DNA from: CAWEHU01 sp963808965
GTDB taxonomy: Bacteria; Pseudomonadota; Alphaproteobacteria; Acetobacterales; Acetobacteraceae
DNA length: 64,000 nt
Direction: 5' to 3'
Assembly (NCBI GenBank): GCA_963808965.1
Contig: CAWEHU010000031.1
Span: 18,046-82,045, forward strand
The notes beneath the pieces are model-generated. The model saw only the letters and a list, made by a program, of their open reading frames with translations. It made no database searches and had not been told where the DNA came from. Position numbers and translations under genes: made by a program. Shown here in pieces: positions 39,022-48,097 of this stretch; position 1 is the first letter of the stretch; every line of letters begins with the position of its first letter.

Positions 39022-40251
39022 TCAGGCGGGCTCTGCCACCAGGCCGCCACTTTCCGCGGCAACAACCCGCGCGCCCAAGAGTCGCCCCGCTTCAGTGGAG
39101 ATCGTCAGGCGAACCGGCGCGAAGTGCTCGCTGTGGCCTGCATCGCGACTCTCGGTCAGCAGCGAGATCATGCGCCCCTGTTGCCCGTCGTAGAAACGAC
39201 TTGCGACGCGGGCGCCCGCCTCGCGCAACCGCACCGCCCGCTCGCGACGTACGGGCCTGGGCACGGCGGGCATGCGGGAGGCAGGCGTGCCGGGTCGCTC
39301 GCTGTAGGGAAATACGTGCAGGTATTGGAGACCCGCCTCTTCCACCAAATCGAGCGTCTCACGGAACAGCGCGTCGGTCTCAGTCGGAAAGCCCGCGATC
39401 AGGTCGGCGCCAAGCGCGATTCCGGGCCGTAGCGCACGCGCACGCGCGGCGACCCTAAGCGCGTCGGCGCGAAGATGGCGCCGCTTCATGCGCTTGAGAA
39501 CGAGATCGCTGCCCGCCTGTAGCGAGAGATGCAGATGCGGCATCAAGCGCGGCTCCTCCGCCACGAGGCGCCATAGCTCGGCATCGATCGCCGCCGGATC
39601 CAGCGAGGAGAGGCGCAGGCGGGGTAAGTCCGGCACGAGTGCGAGCAGCCGCCGAACCAGTTGCCCGAGGCTCGGCCTGCCGGGCAGATCCGGGCCGTAG
39701 CTCGCGATGTCCACGCCGGTCAGCACCAGCTCGCGGTAGCCGGCCTGCACCAGCGCGCGCGCTTGCGCGACGATCGCGCCGACCGGGACGCTTCGGCTCG
39801 GACCCCGCCCGTACGGGATAATACAGAACGTGCAGCGATGGTCGCAGCCCTGCTGCACCTGAACGAACGCGCGCGCACGGCCGGCGAACTCGGTCAGCAG
39901 ATGGGCTGCGGTCTCGCGCACAGCCATGATATCCGATACCGCGCCCGGCGCGCCCGGTACCCAACTCTCGGGCCGCAGCTTCTCTGCATTTCCGAGCACG
40001 CGCGCGACGCCGGGCAGCGCCTTCCAGGCCGACGGATCGATTTGCGCCGCGCAGCCGGTGACGACGATGCGCGCCTGCGGTCGTTCGCGGTGTGTGCGCC
40101 GGATCGCCTGGCGAGCCTGCCGCTCCGCCTCCGCTGTCACGGCACAGGTATTGACGACGACGGTATCGGCGAGCGAGGCCGCGTGCCCGCGAATCACCTC
40201 GCTTTCATAGGCGTTCAGCCGGCAGCCGAAGGTGATGACCTCGGCAGTCAT
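39022..40251 (-). CDS. mtaB: MtaB, tRNA threonylcarbamoyladenosine methylthiotransferase
   Basis: A radical SAM methylthiotransferase of 409 residues that makes ms2t6A at tRNA position 37. The UPF0004 domain supplies three cluster Cys (FGCRLN, NTCAVTAEAERQARQ, TGCAAQIDP). The radical SAM loop is QGCDHRCTFCIIPYGRG, and GADLIAGFPTE and HVFPYSERPGTPA follow, then a short TRAM-like tail. The ATG at 40251 overlaps the dapF stop (ATGA), so the two are translationally coupled. The gene is intact. Confidence 0.95.
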   Translation of the reverse strand: MTAEVITFGCRLNAYESEVIRGHAASLADTVVVNTCAVTAEAERQARQAIRRTHRERPQARIVVTGCAAQIDPSAWKALPGVARVLGNAEKLRPESWVPGAPGAVSDIMAVRETAAHLLTEFAGRARAFVQVQQGCDHRCTFCIIPYGRGPSRSVPVGAIVAQARALVQAGYRELVLTGVDIASYGPDLPGRPSLGQLVRRLLALVPDLPRLRLSSLDPAAIDAELWRLVAEEPRLMPHLHLSLQAGSDLVLKRMKRRHLRADALRVAARARALRPGIALGADLIAGFPTETDALFRETLDLVEEAGLQYLHVFPYSERPGTPASRMPAVPRPVRRERAVRLREAGARVASRFYDGQQGRMISLLTESRDAGHSEHFAPVRLTISTEAGRLLGARVVAAESGGLVAEPA

Positions 40252-41084
40252 GGCGGGAACGCCGCGAGGTCGATCGTGCCGGTAAAGGCGGTCGCGACCG
40301 GGCCGGTCATCAAGACGTGGCCATCCTCGCGCCATTCGATGTCGAGCTCGCCTCCATCCAGGATCACCGTCGCCCTCCAATCGGCGAGGCCCCGCCGGTG
40401 CGCATTCACGACCGCCGCACAGGCCCCCGAACCGCAGGCCAGCGTCAGCCCGGCGCCACGCTCCCATACCCGAAGCCGGATGCGGTGCGGGCCGAGGATC
40501 TGCGCGAAGCCGATATTGGCGCGCTCGGGGAACAGCTTGTCGCGCTCCAGAACCGGGCCGAGCGTCTCGACCGGCAGGGTCGCGAGTTCCTCGACGAAGA
40601 ACGTCGCGTGCGGGTTGCCCAGGCTCGCGGCTGCCGGATGGGAGACGGGGCCAACCTCGAGATCGAGGTGCAGGGTGTCCATCGCGCGGGCAAGCGGAAT
40701 TTCGCTCCAGTCGAGCCGCGCCAGCCCCATGTCGACGGCCACACGCCCCTCTTTCAACACATCGGCCCAGAGGTCGCCCGCCACTGTCCGGATTGCTAGG
40801 CGTGGGCGACCGGTTTCCCGGGCCAGCAAGTCGGCGACGCAGCGCGTCGCGTTGCCACAGGCCCCGGCTTCCCCCCCGTCCGGATTGCGAATGCGCATAA
40901 AGGCGGCCACGTCCGAGCCCTCGGGCGGGGGCTCGATCATGATGAGTTGGTCGCAGCCGATGCCGGTCCGGCGGTCCGCGAGGGCGGCGGCGCGGGACGG
41001 CGTAAGGCCGAGCGGGGCCGCACGCTCGTCGAACACGACGAAATCGTTGCCGCAGCCGTGCATCTTGACGAAGTGCGCCAGCAT
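40248..41084 (-). CDS. dapF: diaminopimelate epimerase
   Basis: Converts LL- to meso-diaminopimelate for peptidoglycan and lysine. The protein is 278 residues. It has the opening KMHGCGNDFVVFD, the first catalytic Cys in GGEAGACGNATRC and the second in ACGSGACAAVV, with the substrate-binding NPHATFFVE and PERANIGFAQ. It is divergent from rpmI and begins the dapF-mtaB-ftsY operon. The gene is intact and the assignment is firm. Confidence 0.96.
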   Translation of the reverse strand: MLAHFVKMHGCGNDFVVFDERAAPLGLTPSRAAALADRRTGIGCDQLIMIEPPPEGSDVAAFMRIRNPDGGEAGACGNATRCVADLLARETGRPRLAIRTVAGDLWADVLKEGRVAVDMGLARLDWSEIPLARAMDTLHLDLEVGPVSHPAAASLGNPHATFFVEELATLPVETLGPVLERDKLFPERANIGFAQILGPHRIRLRVWERGAGLTLACGSGACAAVVNAHRRGLADWRATVILDGGELDIEWREDGHVLMTGPVATAFTGTIDLAAFPP

Positions 41085-41105
41085 GGCCGCCGATATAGGC
41101 CCGCC

Positions 41106-41134
41106 TTGCAGGATAAGTAAGCCGTGAGTATAAG
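41106..41134 (+). promoter_or_regulatory. sigma-70-type promoter of the rpmI-rplT operon
   Basis: TTGCAG and TATAAG are spaced by exactly 17 bases, in the divergent dapF/rpmI gap and about 90 bases before the rpmI ATG. The match to the -35 and -10 consensus is good. The 80-base leader between it and rpmI may carry L20 autoregulatory structure, but I could not recognise one. Confidence 0.55.
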
Positions 41135-41224
41135 CCGCCCTCTTGTCTGCGAGCCCGGGCCTGGAATGGGCATGCCCGGCCGCGACGCCTGCGTTTCGCG
41201 GGCCTGATGCATGAGGAGTAGCAA

Positions 41225-41428
41225 ATGCCCAAGATGAAGACCAAGTCGTCGGTCAAGAAGCGGTTCAAGATCACCGCGACCGGCAAAGTGCTCGCCGGCC
41301 CCGGCAAGAAGCGTCACAACCTGTCCGCCCGGACCCAGAAAGCGAAGCGGACAAATCGCGGCAGCCAGGTGCTGACCCACGCGGACGGGCTGACCGTCAA
41401 GCAGTGGGCGCCCTACGGGCTGGGCTGA
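41225..41428 (+). CDS. rpmI: 50S ribosomal protein L35
   Basis: A 67-residue basic protein, with the family opening MPKMKTKSSVKKRFKITATG and the conserved KRHNLSARTQKAKRTNRG. GAGGAG lies ten bases upstream of the ATG. It is followed 12 bases later by rplT. infC, which often precedes it, is not here. Confidence 0.97.
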   Translation: MPKMKTKSSVKKRFKITATGKVLAGPGKKRHNLSARTQKAKRTNRGSQVLTHADGLTVKQWAPYGLG

Positions 41429-41440
41429 GAGGGCAGAAAC

Positions 41441-41797
41441 ATGGCGCGAGTGAAGCGCGGCGTTACCACACACGCCCGGCACAAGAAGGTCCTGAAGCAG
41501 TCGAAGGGTTTCGTCGGCCGCTCCTCCACGACATACCGCGCGGCGCTGGAGCGGCTGGAGAAGTCGCTTCAATACGCCTATCGCGACCGGCGCAATAAGA
41601 AGCGCGATTTCCGGGGACTCTGGATCCAGCGCATCAATGCCGCGGTCCGCGAGCATGGCCTCACCTACAGCCGATTTATCGACGGGCTGAAGAAGGCCGG
41701 CATCGAGATGGATCGAAAGGTGCTGGCCGCCATCGCCTACGACGACCCGGCGAGCTTCGCCGAGGTGGTCAAGAAGGTGCAGGCCGCGCTGGGCTGA
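41441..41797 (+). CDS. rplT: 50S ribosomal protein L20
   Basis: A 118-residue protein binding 23S rRNA early in assembly, with the typical N-terminal RVKRGVTTHARHKKVLKQSK and the core YRDRRNKKRDFRGLWIQRIN, then LTYSRFIDGLKKAGIEMDRK. In many bacteria L20 represses its own operon. It sits between rpmI and, beyond a REP-like element, pheS. Confidence 0.97.
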   Translation: MARVKRGVTTHARHKKVLKQSKGFVGRSSTTYRAALERLEKSLQYAYRDRRNKKRDFRGLWIQRINAAVREHGLTYSRFIDGLKKAGIEMDRKVLAAIAYDDPASFAEVVKKVQAALG

Positions 41798-41849
41798 GCG
41801 CTGGGCTGCGCCGAAGCCGACACGAGCTCGAATTGTTAGATTGGCTGGG

Positions 41850-41926
41850 TCCCCGCTTTCGCGGGGATGAGCGGGAGAAATGCTGGATCGTCCAACACGA
41901 TCCGTGCATTCCCGCGCAAGCGGGAA
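41850..41926. repeat. REP-like palindromic element between rplT and pheS
   Basis: Three hairpins stand in a row: TCCCCGC-TTTC-GCGGGGA (41850-41867), GGATCG with CGATCC (41885-41903), and TTCCCGC-GCAA-GCGGGAA (41909-41926). The outer two are similar and face each other, a layout known from interspersed palindromes in alphaproteobacteria. The element lies in the operon between the ribosomal genes and pheS. There it could act as an mRNA processing or partial termination site. Confidence 0.65.
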
Positions 41927-41957
41927 CCAGTTCTTTCCGTGAAAGTGGCGACGAACC

Positions 41958-43031
41958 TTGCACTCCACGAACGACCTCTCCGCGCTCAAGACCGAAACCG
42001 AAGCAGCCCTCGCATCCGCGACTGACCTCCGCGCCTGGGATGCGGTGCGGGTCGCGGTGCTCGGCAAGAACGGCAAGCTTACCGCGCTGCTGAAGGAGCT
42101 CGGCAAGGCGCCGCCCGAACAAAGGCGCGAACGCGGGGCGGCGCTCAATCGCCTGAAAGACGAGCTGTCGGAAATCATCGAGGCGCGCCGCGCGGCGCTG
42201 GAAGAAGCCGCGCTTGACACGCGACTCGCCGCCGAACGGATGGACGTGACCCTGCCGCCGCGGCCCTCGCCGGCCGGGTTGATCCATCCCATCAGCCGCA
42301 CGATGGAGGAAATCGCGGCCATCTTCGGCGCGATGGGTTTCGCCGTGGCCGAAGGCCCCGATATCGAGAGCGATTGGCACAATTTCGGCGCGCTCAACAT
42401 CCCCTCGCACCACCCGGCCCGCGCCGACCACGACACGTTCTATCTTCCCGCGCGTGGGGATGAGCCGCCGCCCGTGCTGCGCACGCATACCTCGCCCGTG
42501 CAGATCCGCACGATGCTCCGGGAGCCTCCGCCGGTGCGAGTGATCGTCACGGGCCGCACCTACCGCGCCGACCACGATGCGACGCACAGCCCGATGTTCC
42601 ATCAATGCGAAGGGCTCGCGGTCGATCGCGATATCACGCTCGGCCATCTCAAGGGCTGCCTCATCGACTTTCTGCGCGCTTTTTTCGGCATCGGCGACCT
42701 GCCGGTGCGCTTCCGCGCGAGCTACTTCCCGTTCACCGAGCCCTCGATGGAAGTGGATATCGGCTGGAACCGTCGCACCGGCGAGCTCGGCAAAGGGGGG
42801 GATTGGCTGGAAATCCTTGGCAGCGGGATGGTGCATCCGCGCGTGCTGGCTAATTGCGGACTCGATCCGCGCGAGTGGCAGGGCTTCGCCTTCGGCATGG
42901 GCGTCGAGCGCGTGACGATGCTGAAGCACGGCATCCCGGACCTGCGGCCGTTTTACGAGAGCGACATTCGCTGGCTGCGTCATTACGGTTTCAACCCGCT
43001 CGCGCCCGCGCTGCTGCACGAGGGAGTCTGA
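41958..43031 (+). CDS. pheS: phenylalanyl-tRNA synthetase alpha subunit
   Basis: A 357-residue class II synthetase subunit. The N-terminal coiled-coil tRNA arm is followed by the catalytic core with motif 2 (GRTYRADHDATHSPMFHQCEGL), SYFPFTEPSMEVDI, and motif 3 FAFGMGVERVTMLKHGI. The start is a TTG at 41958, directly before the conserved coiled coil; no ATG or GTG serves better. pheT begins five bases after its stop. The gene is intact. Confidence 0.95.
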   Translation: MHSTNDLSALKTETEAALASATDLRAWDAVRVAVLGKNGKLTALLKELGKAPPEQRRERGAALNRLKDELSEIIEARRAALEEAALDTRLAAERMDVTLPPRPSPAGLIHPISRTMEEIAAIFGAMGFAVAEGPDIESDWHNFGALNIPSHHPARADHDTFYLPARGDEPPPVLRTHTSPVQIRTMLREPPPVRVIVTGRTYRADHDATHSPMFHQCEGLAVDRDITLGHLKGCLIDFLRAFFGIGDLPVRFRASYFPFTEPSMEVDIGWNRRTGELGKGGDWLEILGSGMVHPRVLANCGLDPREWQGFAFGMGVERVTMLKHGIPDLRPFYESDIRWLRHYGFNPLAPALLHEGV

Positions 43032-43035
43032 GCCG

Positions 43036-45501
43036 GTGAAGTTCACCCTCGCGTGGCTGAAGGAGCACCTGGATACCGAGAAGCCGCTGGATCGCATCAC
43101 CGAGATGCTGAACGGGATCGGTCTCGAGGTCGAAAGTGTGGAGGACCGCGGCGCCACTCTCGTGCCCTTCCGGATCGCGCGCGTGGTCGAGGCCGCCCCG
43201 CACCCGAACGCGGACCGGCTGCGAGTTTGCCAAGTGGATGCCGGAGACGGAATCGTGTCGGTCGTGTGCGGTGCGCCGAATGCGCGCGCCGGCATGAGGG
43301 GCGTGTTCGCCTCGCCGGGCAGCTTCATTCCGGGCACCGGCGTAACGCTGAAGGTCGGCGAGATCCGCGGGGTTCGGAGCGCCGGGATGCTGCTCTCCTA
43401 TCGCGAAATGGGCCTCGGGGAAGACCATGCGGGCATTGTCGAGCTGCCCGATGACGCGCCGGTCGGCGTGCCCTACGTGCAATGGGCGGGGCTCGATGAT
43501 CCCGTGATCGAGATCGCGGTCACCCCCAATCGCGGTGACGCATTCAGCGTACGCGGCGTCGCGCGTGATCTGGCCGCGGCGCAGGTCGGCACTCTGCGCC
43601 CCTGGCGACCCGCGCCCGTACGGGCCGCGTTCGACGGCGGCCTGCGTTGGCGGATCGAGTGGCCGGAAGCCTGCCCCTGGGTGCTCGGCCGCACCATCCG
43701 CCAGCTTCGCAACGGGCCGAGTCCGAAGTGGCTGCAGGACCGGCTCACCGCTGTCGGACTCCGGCCGATCAACGCGCTCGTGGACGTGACCAACTTCTTC
43801 ACGGTCGACCTCGGCCGTCCGCTCCACGTGTTCGACGCGAGAAAGGTCGAGGGCGGATCGCTGATCATGCGCGCCGGCGGTGGCGAGACGTTCCGGGCGC
43901 TCAACGGGCGCGACTACACGGTCGCCGCTGAGGACTGCGTTATCGCCGATGCGCGCGGCGTGCAATCCCTTGCGGGTGTGATCGGCGGCGAGGCGACCGG
44001 GTGCGATGAGGGCACCACCGATGTATTCATCGAGTGCGCGCTCTTCGATCCGTTGCGTGTCGCGCTGACCGGCCGCCGGCACCAGATCGTGTCCGATGCC
44101 CGTCAGCGATTCGAGCGCGGCATCGACCCCGCACTGATGCCCGACGCGGTCGAGGCCGCCACGCGCATGATCCTCGATCTTTGCGGCGGCGAGCCCGGCG
44201 CTGTCGTGGAAGCAGGGGCTGAGCCGGACTGGCGGAGAACCGCGACGCTGCGCTTCGAGCGGCTGGCCAGCTTCGGCGGTGCCGACGTGTCGCCGGACGA
44301 CGCCGTGGCCGCGCTGGAGCGATTGGGCTTTTCCGTGCAGACCCGCGACCCGAAACGCGTGACCGTCTCAGTGCCATCCTGGCGTAACGACATCGCGGCG
44401 CCGATCGAGTTGGAGCAAGCGCCGGACCTCGATCCGGCCCGCGCCGCCGCAGCCGCCGCGGGCTGCGCGGCCGTCGAGCCCGAATGTGACCTGATCGAAG
44501 AAGTGCTGCGGCTTCGGGGCTTGGACGGGATTTCTCCCGTGTCGCTGCCGCGCGCCGCACCGGTGCCGCTCCCGACGCTGACGCCCGCGCAAACGCGCAT
44601 CTCGCTGGCTCGCCGGACCTTGGCGGCCCAGGGACTGGTTGAGTGCGTAACCTTCAGCTTCATGGCGGCGGCGCAGGCAGCGCTGTTCGGTCCCATCCCG
44701 CAGAGCCTCCGCCTCAGAAACCCGATCGCGGCCGACCTGGACCAGCTTCGCCCCACGCCTCTCGCCACGCTGGCACTCGCGGCGCAGCGGAACGCGGCCC
44801 GCGGCTATCCCGATGTGTCCCTGTTCGAGATCGGCCCCGCTTTCGCTGAGCATGCCACGAGCGGCCAGCATCTGGTCGCCGCGGGGCTGCGGACCGGCGC
44901 GACCCCGCGCAGCTGGATCGCGCCGGCCCGCCGCGTCGCGGCAATGGACGCGAAGGCCGATCTCTGGGCTGCCCTGTCCGCCTTGGGGACCCCGATGGAT
45001 GCTCTGATGGTGACAGCGGACGCACCCGGCTTTTATCACCCGGGCCGCTCGGGAACGGTGCGACAGGGACCAAAGACGGCCTTGGGCACATTTGGCGAAT
45101 TGCACCCGCGTATCATCGCCGCGCTCGACCTTCCCGGCCCGGTCGTCGCGTTCGAGCTGTTCCCGGACGCCGTGGCCGAGCCGAAGAGGCGCAGGAAGGC
45201 CGCCCCGGAGCTGCCCGCATTCCAGCCCGTGCGGCGCGATTTCGCATTCCTGGTGGATAGCACCGTCGCGTCCGACGCCGTGTTGCGGGCGGCAAAAGGA
45301 GCGGAGCGGAACCTCATCGCGGGCGTGTCGCTGTTCGACTTTTACGAGGGCGACAGGCTCGCCCCGGGCAAGAAGTCGCTCGCGATCGAGGTCGTGTTCC
45401 AGCCGCGCGAGCGCACGCTCACGGACGCGGAGATCGACGCGACGGCCGCGAAGGTGATCGCGGCGGTGGCGAAAGCGACTGGGGCGACCCTGCGCGGCTG
45501 A
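43036..45501 (+). CDS. pheT: phenylalanyl-tRNA synthetase beta subunit
   Basis: 821 residues with the full domain series: an N-terminal OB-fold tRNA-binding domain (PHPNADRLRVCQVDAG), B3/B4 editing domain, B5 domains, core and the anticodon-binding B8 domain (RRDFAFLVD to VFQPRERTLTD). An insertion of about 30 residues (QAPDLDPARAAAAAAGCAAV) lies between SWRNDIAAPIEL and DLIEEVLRLRG, where most PheT proteins join directly. I believe it is shared by some alphaproteobacteria. The start is GTG. The gene forms the alpha2beta2 enzyme with pheS. Confidence 0.96.
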   Translation: MKFTLAWLKEHLDTEKPLDRITEMLNGIGLEVESVEDRGATLVPFRIARVVEAAPHPNADRLRVCQVDAGDGIVSVVCGAPNARAGMRGVFASPGSFIPGTGVTLKVGEIRGVRSAGMLLSYREMGLGEDHAGIVELPDDAPVGVPYVQWAGLDDPVIEIAVTPNRGDAFSVRGVARDLAAAQVGTLRPWRPAPVRAAFDGGLRWRIEWPEACPWVLGRTIRQLRNGPSPKWLQDRLTAVGLRPINALVDVTNFFTVDLGRPLHVFDARKVEGGSLIMRAGGGETFRALNGRDYTVAAEDCVIADARGVQSLAGVIGGEATGCDEGTTDVFIECALFDPLRVALTGRRHQIVSDARQRFERGIDPALMPDAVEAATRMILDLCGGEPGAVVEAGAEPDWRRTATLRFERLASFGGADVSPDDAVAALERLGFSVQTRDPKRVTVSVPSWRNDIAAPIELEQAPDLDPARAAAAAAGCAAVEPECDLIEEVLRLRGLDGISPVSLPRAAPVPLPTLTPAQTRISLARRTLAAQGLVECVTFSFMAAAQAALFGPIPQSLRLRNPIAADLDQLRPTPLATLALAAQRNAARGYPDVSLFEIGPAFAEHATSGQHLVAAGLRTGATPRSWIAPARRVAAMDAKADLWAALSALGTPMDALMVTADAPGFYHPGRSGTVRQGPKTALGTFGELHPRIIAALDLPGPVVAFELFPDAVAEPKRRRKAAPELPAFQPVRRDFAFLVDSTVASDAVLRAAKGAERNLIAGVSLFDFYEGDRLAPGKKSLAIEVVFQPRERTLTDAEIDATAAKVIAAVAKATGATLRG

Positions 45502-45532
45502 CACTGGGCGGGTTTTTCCCTATCTGTCCTCC

Positions 45533-47338
45533 ATGACCGACACGCCCGTCGACCACATCCGCAACTTCTCGATCATCGCCCATATCGACCACGGGAAATC
45601 CACCCTGGCGGATCGGTTGATCCAGGCGACGGGAGGACTGACGGACCGGGAGATGACGAACCAGGTCCTCGACAATATGGAGCTGGAGCGGGAGCGCGGC
45701 ATCACCATCAAGGCTCAGACGGTGCGCCTCGCCTACAAGGCGCGCGATGGGCAGCTCTACGAGCTGAACCTGATGGACACGCCGGGCCATGTCGATTTCG
45801 CCTACGAGGTCAGCCGCAGCCTCGCCGCCTGCGAGGGCTCGCTGCTCGTGGTGGATGCGAGCCAAGGGGTCGAGGCGCAAACGCTCGCCAACGTCTATCA
45901 GGCGATCGAGGCCAACCACGAGATCGTGCCGGTGCTCAACAAGATCGACCTGCCTGCCGCCGAGCCCGAGCGCGTCAAGCAACAGATCGAGGACGTGATC
46001 GGCCTCGACGCCTCGGAGGCGGTCGAGATCAGCGCCAAGACCGGGCTCAACATCGAGGGCGTGCTGGAGGCCCTGGTCACGCGCCTGCCGCCGCCCAAGG
46101 GCGATGCCGACGCGCCGCTCAAGGCGCTGCTCGTCGATAGCTGGTACGACCCGTATCTTGGCGTCGTGATCCTGGTCCGCGTGAAGGACGGGCGGCTCAA
46201 GCGCGGGCAAAAGATCCGCATGATGTCCACGGGCGCGGTTCACACGGTCGAGCAGACCGGCGTGTTCACGCCCAAGATGATCGCGGTCGAGGATCTCGGG
46301 CCGGGCGAAATCGGCTACATCACCGCTGCGATCAAGACGGTCGCCGACTGCAAGATCGGCGACACGATCACCGAGGACCGGCATCCCGCCGCCGGGCCGC
46401 TGCCCGGCTTCAAGCCCTCGATTCCGGTCGTGTGGTGCGGCCTCTACCCGACCGACGCCGACGATTTCGAGAAGCTGCGCGAGAGCCTCGCCAAGCTCCG
46501 GCTCAACGACGCAAGCTTCCACTACGATCCGGAAACATCCGCGGCGCTCGGCTTCGGGTTCCGCTGCGGCTTCCTCGGCCTCTTGCATCTCGAGATCATC
46601 CAGGAGCGGCTGCATCGCGAGTTCGATCTCGATCTGATCGCGACCGCCCCTTCCGTGGTGTACCGGGTGCACCGGACCAACGGCGAGGTGCAGGAGCTGC
46701 ACAATCCCGCCGACATGCCCGACGGCAGCGTGATCGACCACGTCGAGGAGCCGTGGATTCGCGCGACGATCCTGGTGCCGGACGATTATCTCGGCGCGGT
46801 GCTGACCCTCTGCAACGAACGGCGCGGTGAGCAGGTGGATCTTACCTATGTCGGCAACCGCGCCATGGCGGTGTACCGGCTGCCGCTGAACGAGGTGGTG
46901 TTCGATTTTTACGACCGGCTGAAATCGGTCTCGCGCGGTTACGCGAGCTTCGATTATCAGATGGACGGCTACGCCGAGAGCGATCTCGTGCGCATCTCGA
47001 TCCTGGTCAACGGCGATCCGGTGGACGCGCTGTCGTTCATCGCGCACCGGAGCGCTGCCGAGACGCGGGGACGGGCGATCTGCGGCAAGCTCAAGGATCT
47101 GATCCCGCGCCAGCTGTTCAAGATCGCCGTCCAGGCGGCGATCGGCGGCCGGATCATCGCACGCGAGACGATCAGCGCTTTGTCCAAGGACGTGACCGCG
47201 AAATGCTACGGCGGCGACATCACCCGCAAGCGCAAGCTGCTGGAAAAGCAGAAGGAGGGCAAGAAGCGGATGCGGCAGTTCGGTAAGGTCGAGATCCCGC
47301 AGAGCGCCTTCCTCGCGGCGTTGAAGATGGATGCGTGA
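45533..47338 (+). CDS. lepA: elongation factor 4 (LepA)
   Basis: A translational GTPase of 601 residues that back-translocates stalled ribosomes. It has G1 AHIDHGKSTLADRLI, DTPGHVDFAYEVSRS, the NKIDLP motif and SAKTG, the domain II barrel, domain V, and the LepA-specific C-terminal domain ending MRQFGKVEIPQSAFLAALK. It stands 31 bases after pheT and may be co-transcribed. The gene is intact. Confidence 0.97.
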   Translation: MTDTPVDHIRNFSIIAHIDHGKSTLADRLIQATGGLTDREMTNQVLDNMELERERGITIKAQTVRLAYKARDGQLYELNLMDTPGHVDFAYEVSRSLAACEGSLLVVDASQGVEAQTLANVYQAIEANHEIVPVLNKIDLPAAEPERVKQQIEDVIGLDASEAVEISAKTGLNIEGVLEALVTRLPPPKGDADAPLKALLVDSWYDPYLGVVILVRVKDGRLKRGQKIRMMSTGAVHTVEQTGVFTPKMIAVEDLGPGEIGYITAAIKTVADCKIGDTITEDRHPAAGPLPGFKPSIPVVWCGLYPTDADDFEKLRESLAKLRLNDASFHYDPETSAALGFGFRCGFLGLLHLEIIQERLHREFDLDLIATAPSVVYRVHRTNGEVQELHNPADMPDGSVIDHVEEPWIRATILVPDDYLGAVLTLCNERRGEQVDLTYVGNRAMAVYRLPLNEVVFDFYDRLKSVSRGYASFDYQMDGYAESDLVRISILVNGDPVDALSFIAHRSAAETRGRAICGKLKDLIPRQLFKIAVQAAIGGRIIARETISALSKDVTAKCYGGDITRKRKLLEKQKEGKKRMRQFGKVEIPQSAFLAALKMDA

Positions 47339-47410
47339 ACGGGCGGAACGGGAGCCGGCCTGGGAGCGGTTTGCCTGCGGCTCCTCCCCTGCTATGTTGC
47401 GGCCCCAGCC

Positions 47411-47500
47411 GGAGGGATGGCCGAGCGGCTTAAGGCGCACGCTTGGAAAGCGTGTGTACGTTAACGCGTACCGTGGGTTCGAATCCCACTCCCTCCGCCA
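47411..47500 (+). tRNA. tRNA-Ser (GGA anticodon)
   Basis: A 90-base type II tRNA. The acceptor stem pairs GGAGGGA with TCCCTCC, and the anticodon arm CACGC-TTGGAAA-GCGTG carries the anticodon GGA. A long variable arm (TGTACGTTAACGCGTACC) marks a serine tRNA, and the T arm is GTGGG-TTCGAAT-CCCAC. The CCA end is encoded. It reads UCC and UCU codons and lies downstream of lepA. Confidence 0.96.
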
Positions 47501-47504
47501 GCCA

Positions 47505-47533
47505 AGCGGATTGTTCCCGCTATTGTCTTTTTT
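47505..47533 (+). terminator. putative terminator after tRNA-Ser
   Basis: AGCGG and CCGCT pair around a 7-base loop, followed within seven bases by a run of six T. A wider repeat GCCAAGC/GCTTGGC also frames the site. It lies between the tRNA and the convergent toxin gene and fits an intrinsic terminator of moderate strength. Confidence 0.45.
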
Positions 47534-47566
47534 GCTTGGCTTCACCCATCGCGTCTTTACCCAAGT

Positions 47567-48097
47567 TTAGCTGAAGGCCGCGACCACGGTTTCGATCGGG
47601 AGAAACAGGGTTCGGCTGTCGGCCGGATATTCGATGAACTCAGCGCAATTCATATAGAAGCGCTTCGCCGCATTGTCCTTGGCGTGGACGAGCACCGCGC
47701 CGATTCCGATGCTCTGCGAGGCGACCGCGATGCGGCGCAGGGCATCCGAGAGGATGTCGGCGCCGAGCCCTTTGCCCGCATGGTCGCGGCTGACCGCAAG
47801 CCGCCCGATGACCGAGACCGGGATCGTGTCGGGGGCGTTGCGCCGGACCTTGCCGGGCGCGGCGGAGCGTTCTACTGCCCCGACGGAAATGCAGAAATAC
47901 GCGACTACCCGGTTGCCCTCGCAGACAACATAGGTCCACGAGAAGCGGCTTTCATTCTTTAAGGCGCGATGCCGCAACCAGTCGTTCAGCGCCGACTCGC
48001 CGCAATCGAAGCCCGAAAGGTCGTGGCGGGCGGTCAGGGGAACGGGGGCAGAAAGTCGAGGCTCGGAACGTTCCGTCTCATCTTCTACTTCTGCCAT
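47567..48097 (-). CDS. GNAT-family toxin (TacT-like acetyltransferase)
   Basis: A GCN5-type acetyltransferase of 176 residues from the ATG at 48097 (or 185 from 48124). It has the toxin-type opening LSGFDCGESALNDWLRHRA, an acetyl-CoA loop VSRDHAGKGLGADIL in place of the usual R-GxGxG/A, and FYMNCAEFIEYP with the catalytic Tyr region. TacT and AtaT enzymes acetylate the amino acid on charged tRNA and stop translation. Its start overlaps the end of the antitoxin gene, the usual arrangement. Confidence 0.88.
   Translation of the reverse strand: MAEVEDETERSEPRLSAPVPLTARHDLSGFDCGESALNDWLRHRALKNESRFSWTYVVCEGNRVVAYFCISVGAVERSAAPGKVRRNAPDTIPVSVIGRLAVSRDHAGKGLGADILSDALRRIAVASQSIGIGAVLVHAKDNAAKRFYMNCAEFIEYPADSRTLFLPIETVVAAFS

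Noticed and set aside
37914..39458. 514-codon open frame on the plus strand
   Set aside because: Antisense to ftsY and the end of mtaB. No signature; long antisense frames are expected at this GC content.
41769..43337. 522-codon open frame on the minus strand
   Set aside because: Antisense to pheS and the start of pheT. The stretch encoded by the palindromic element is only the REP sequence.
45419..47545. 708-codon open frame on the minus strand
   Set aside because: Antisense to lepA and the tRNA-Ser gene; composition is that of a shadow frame.
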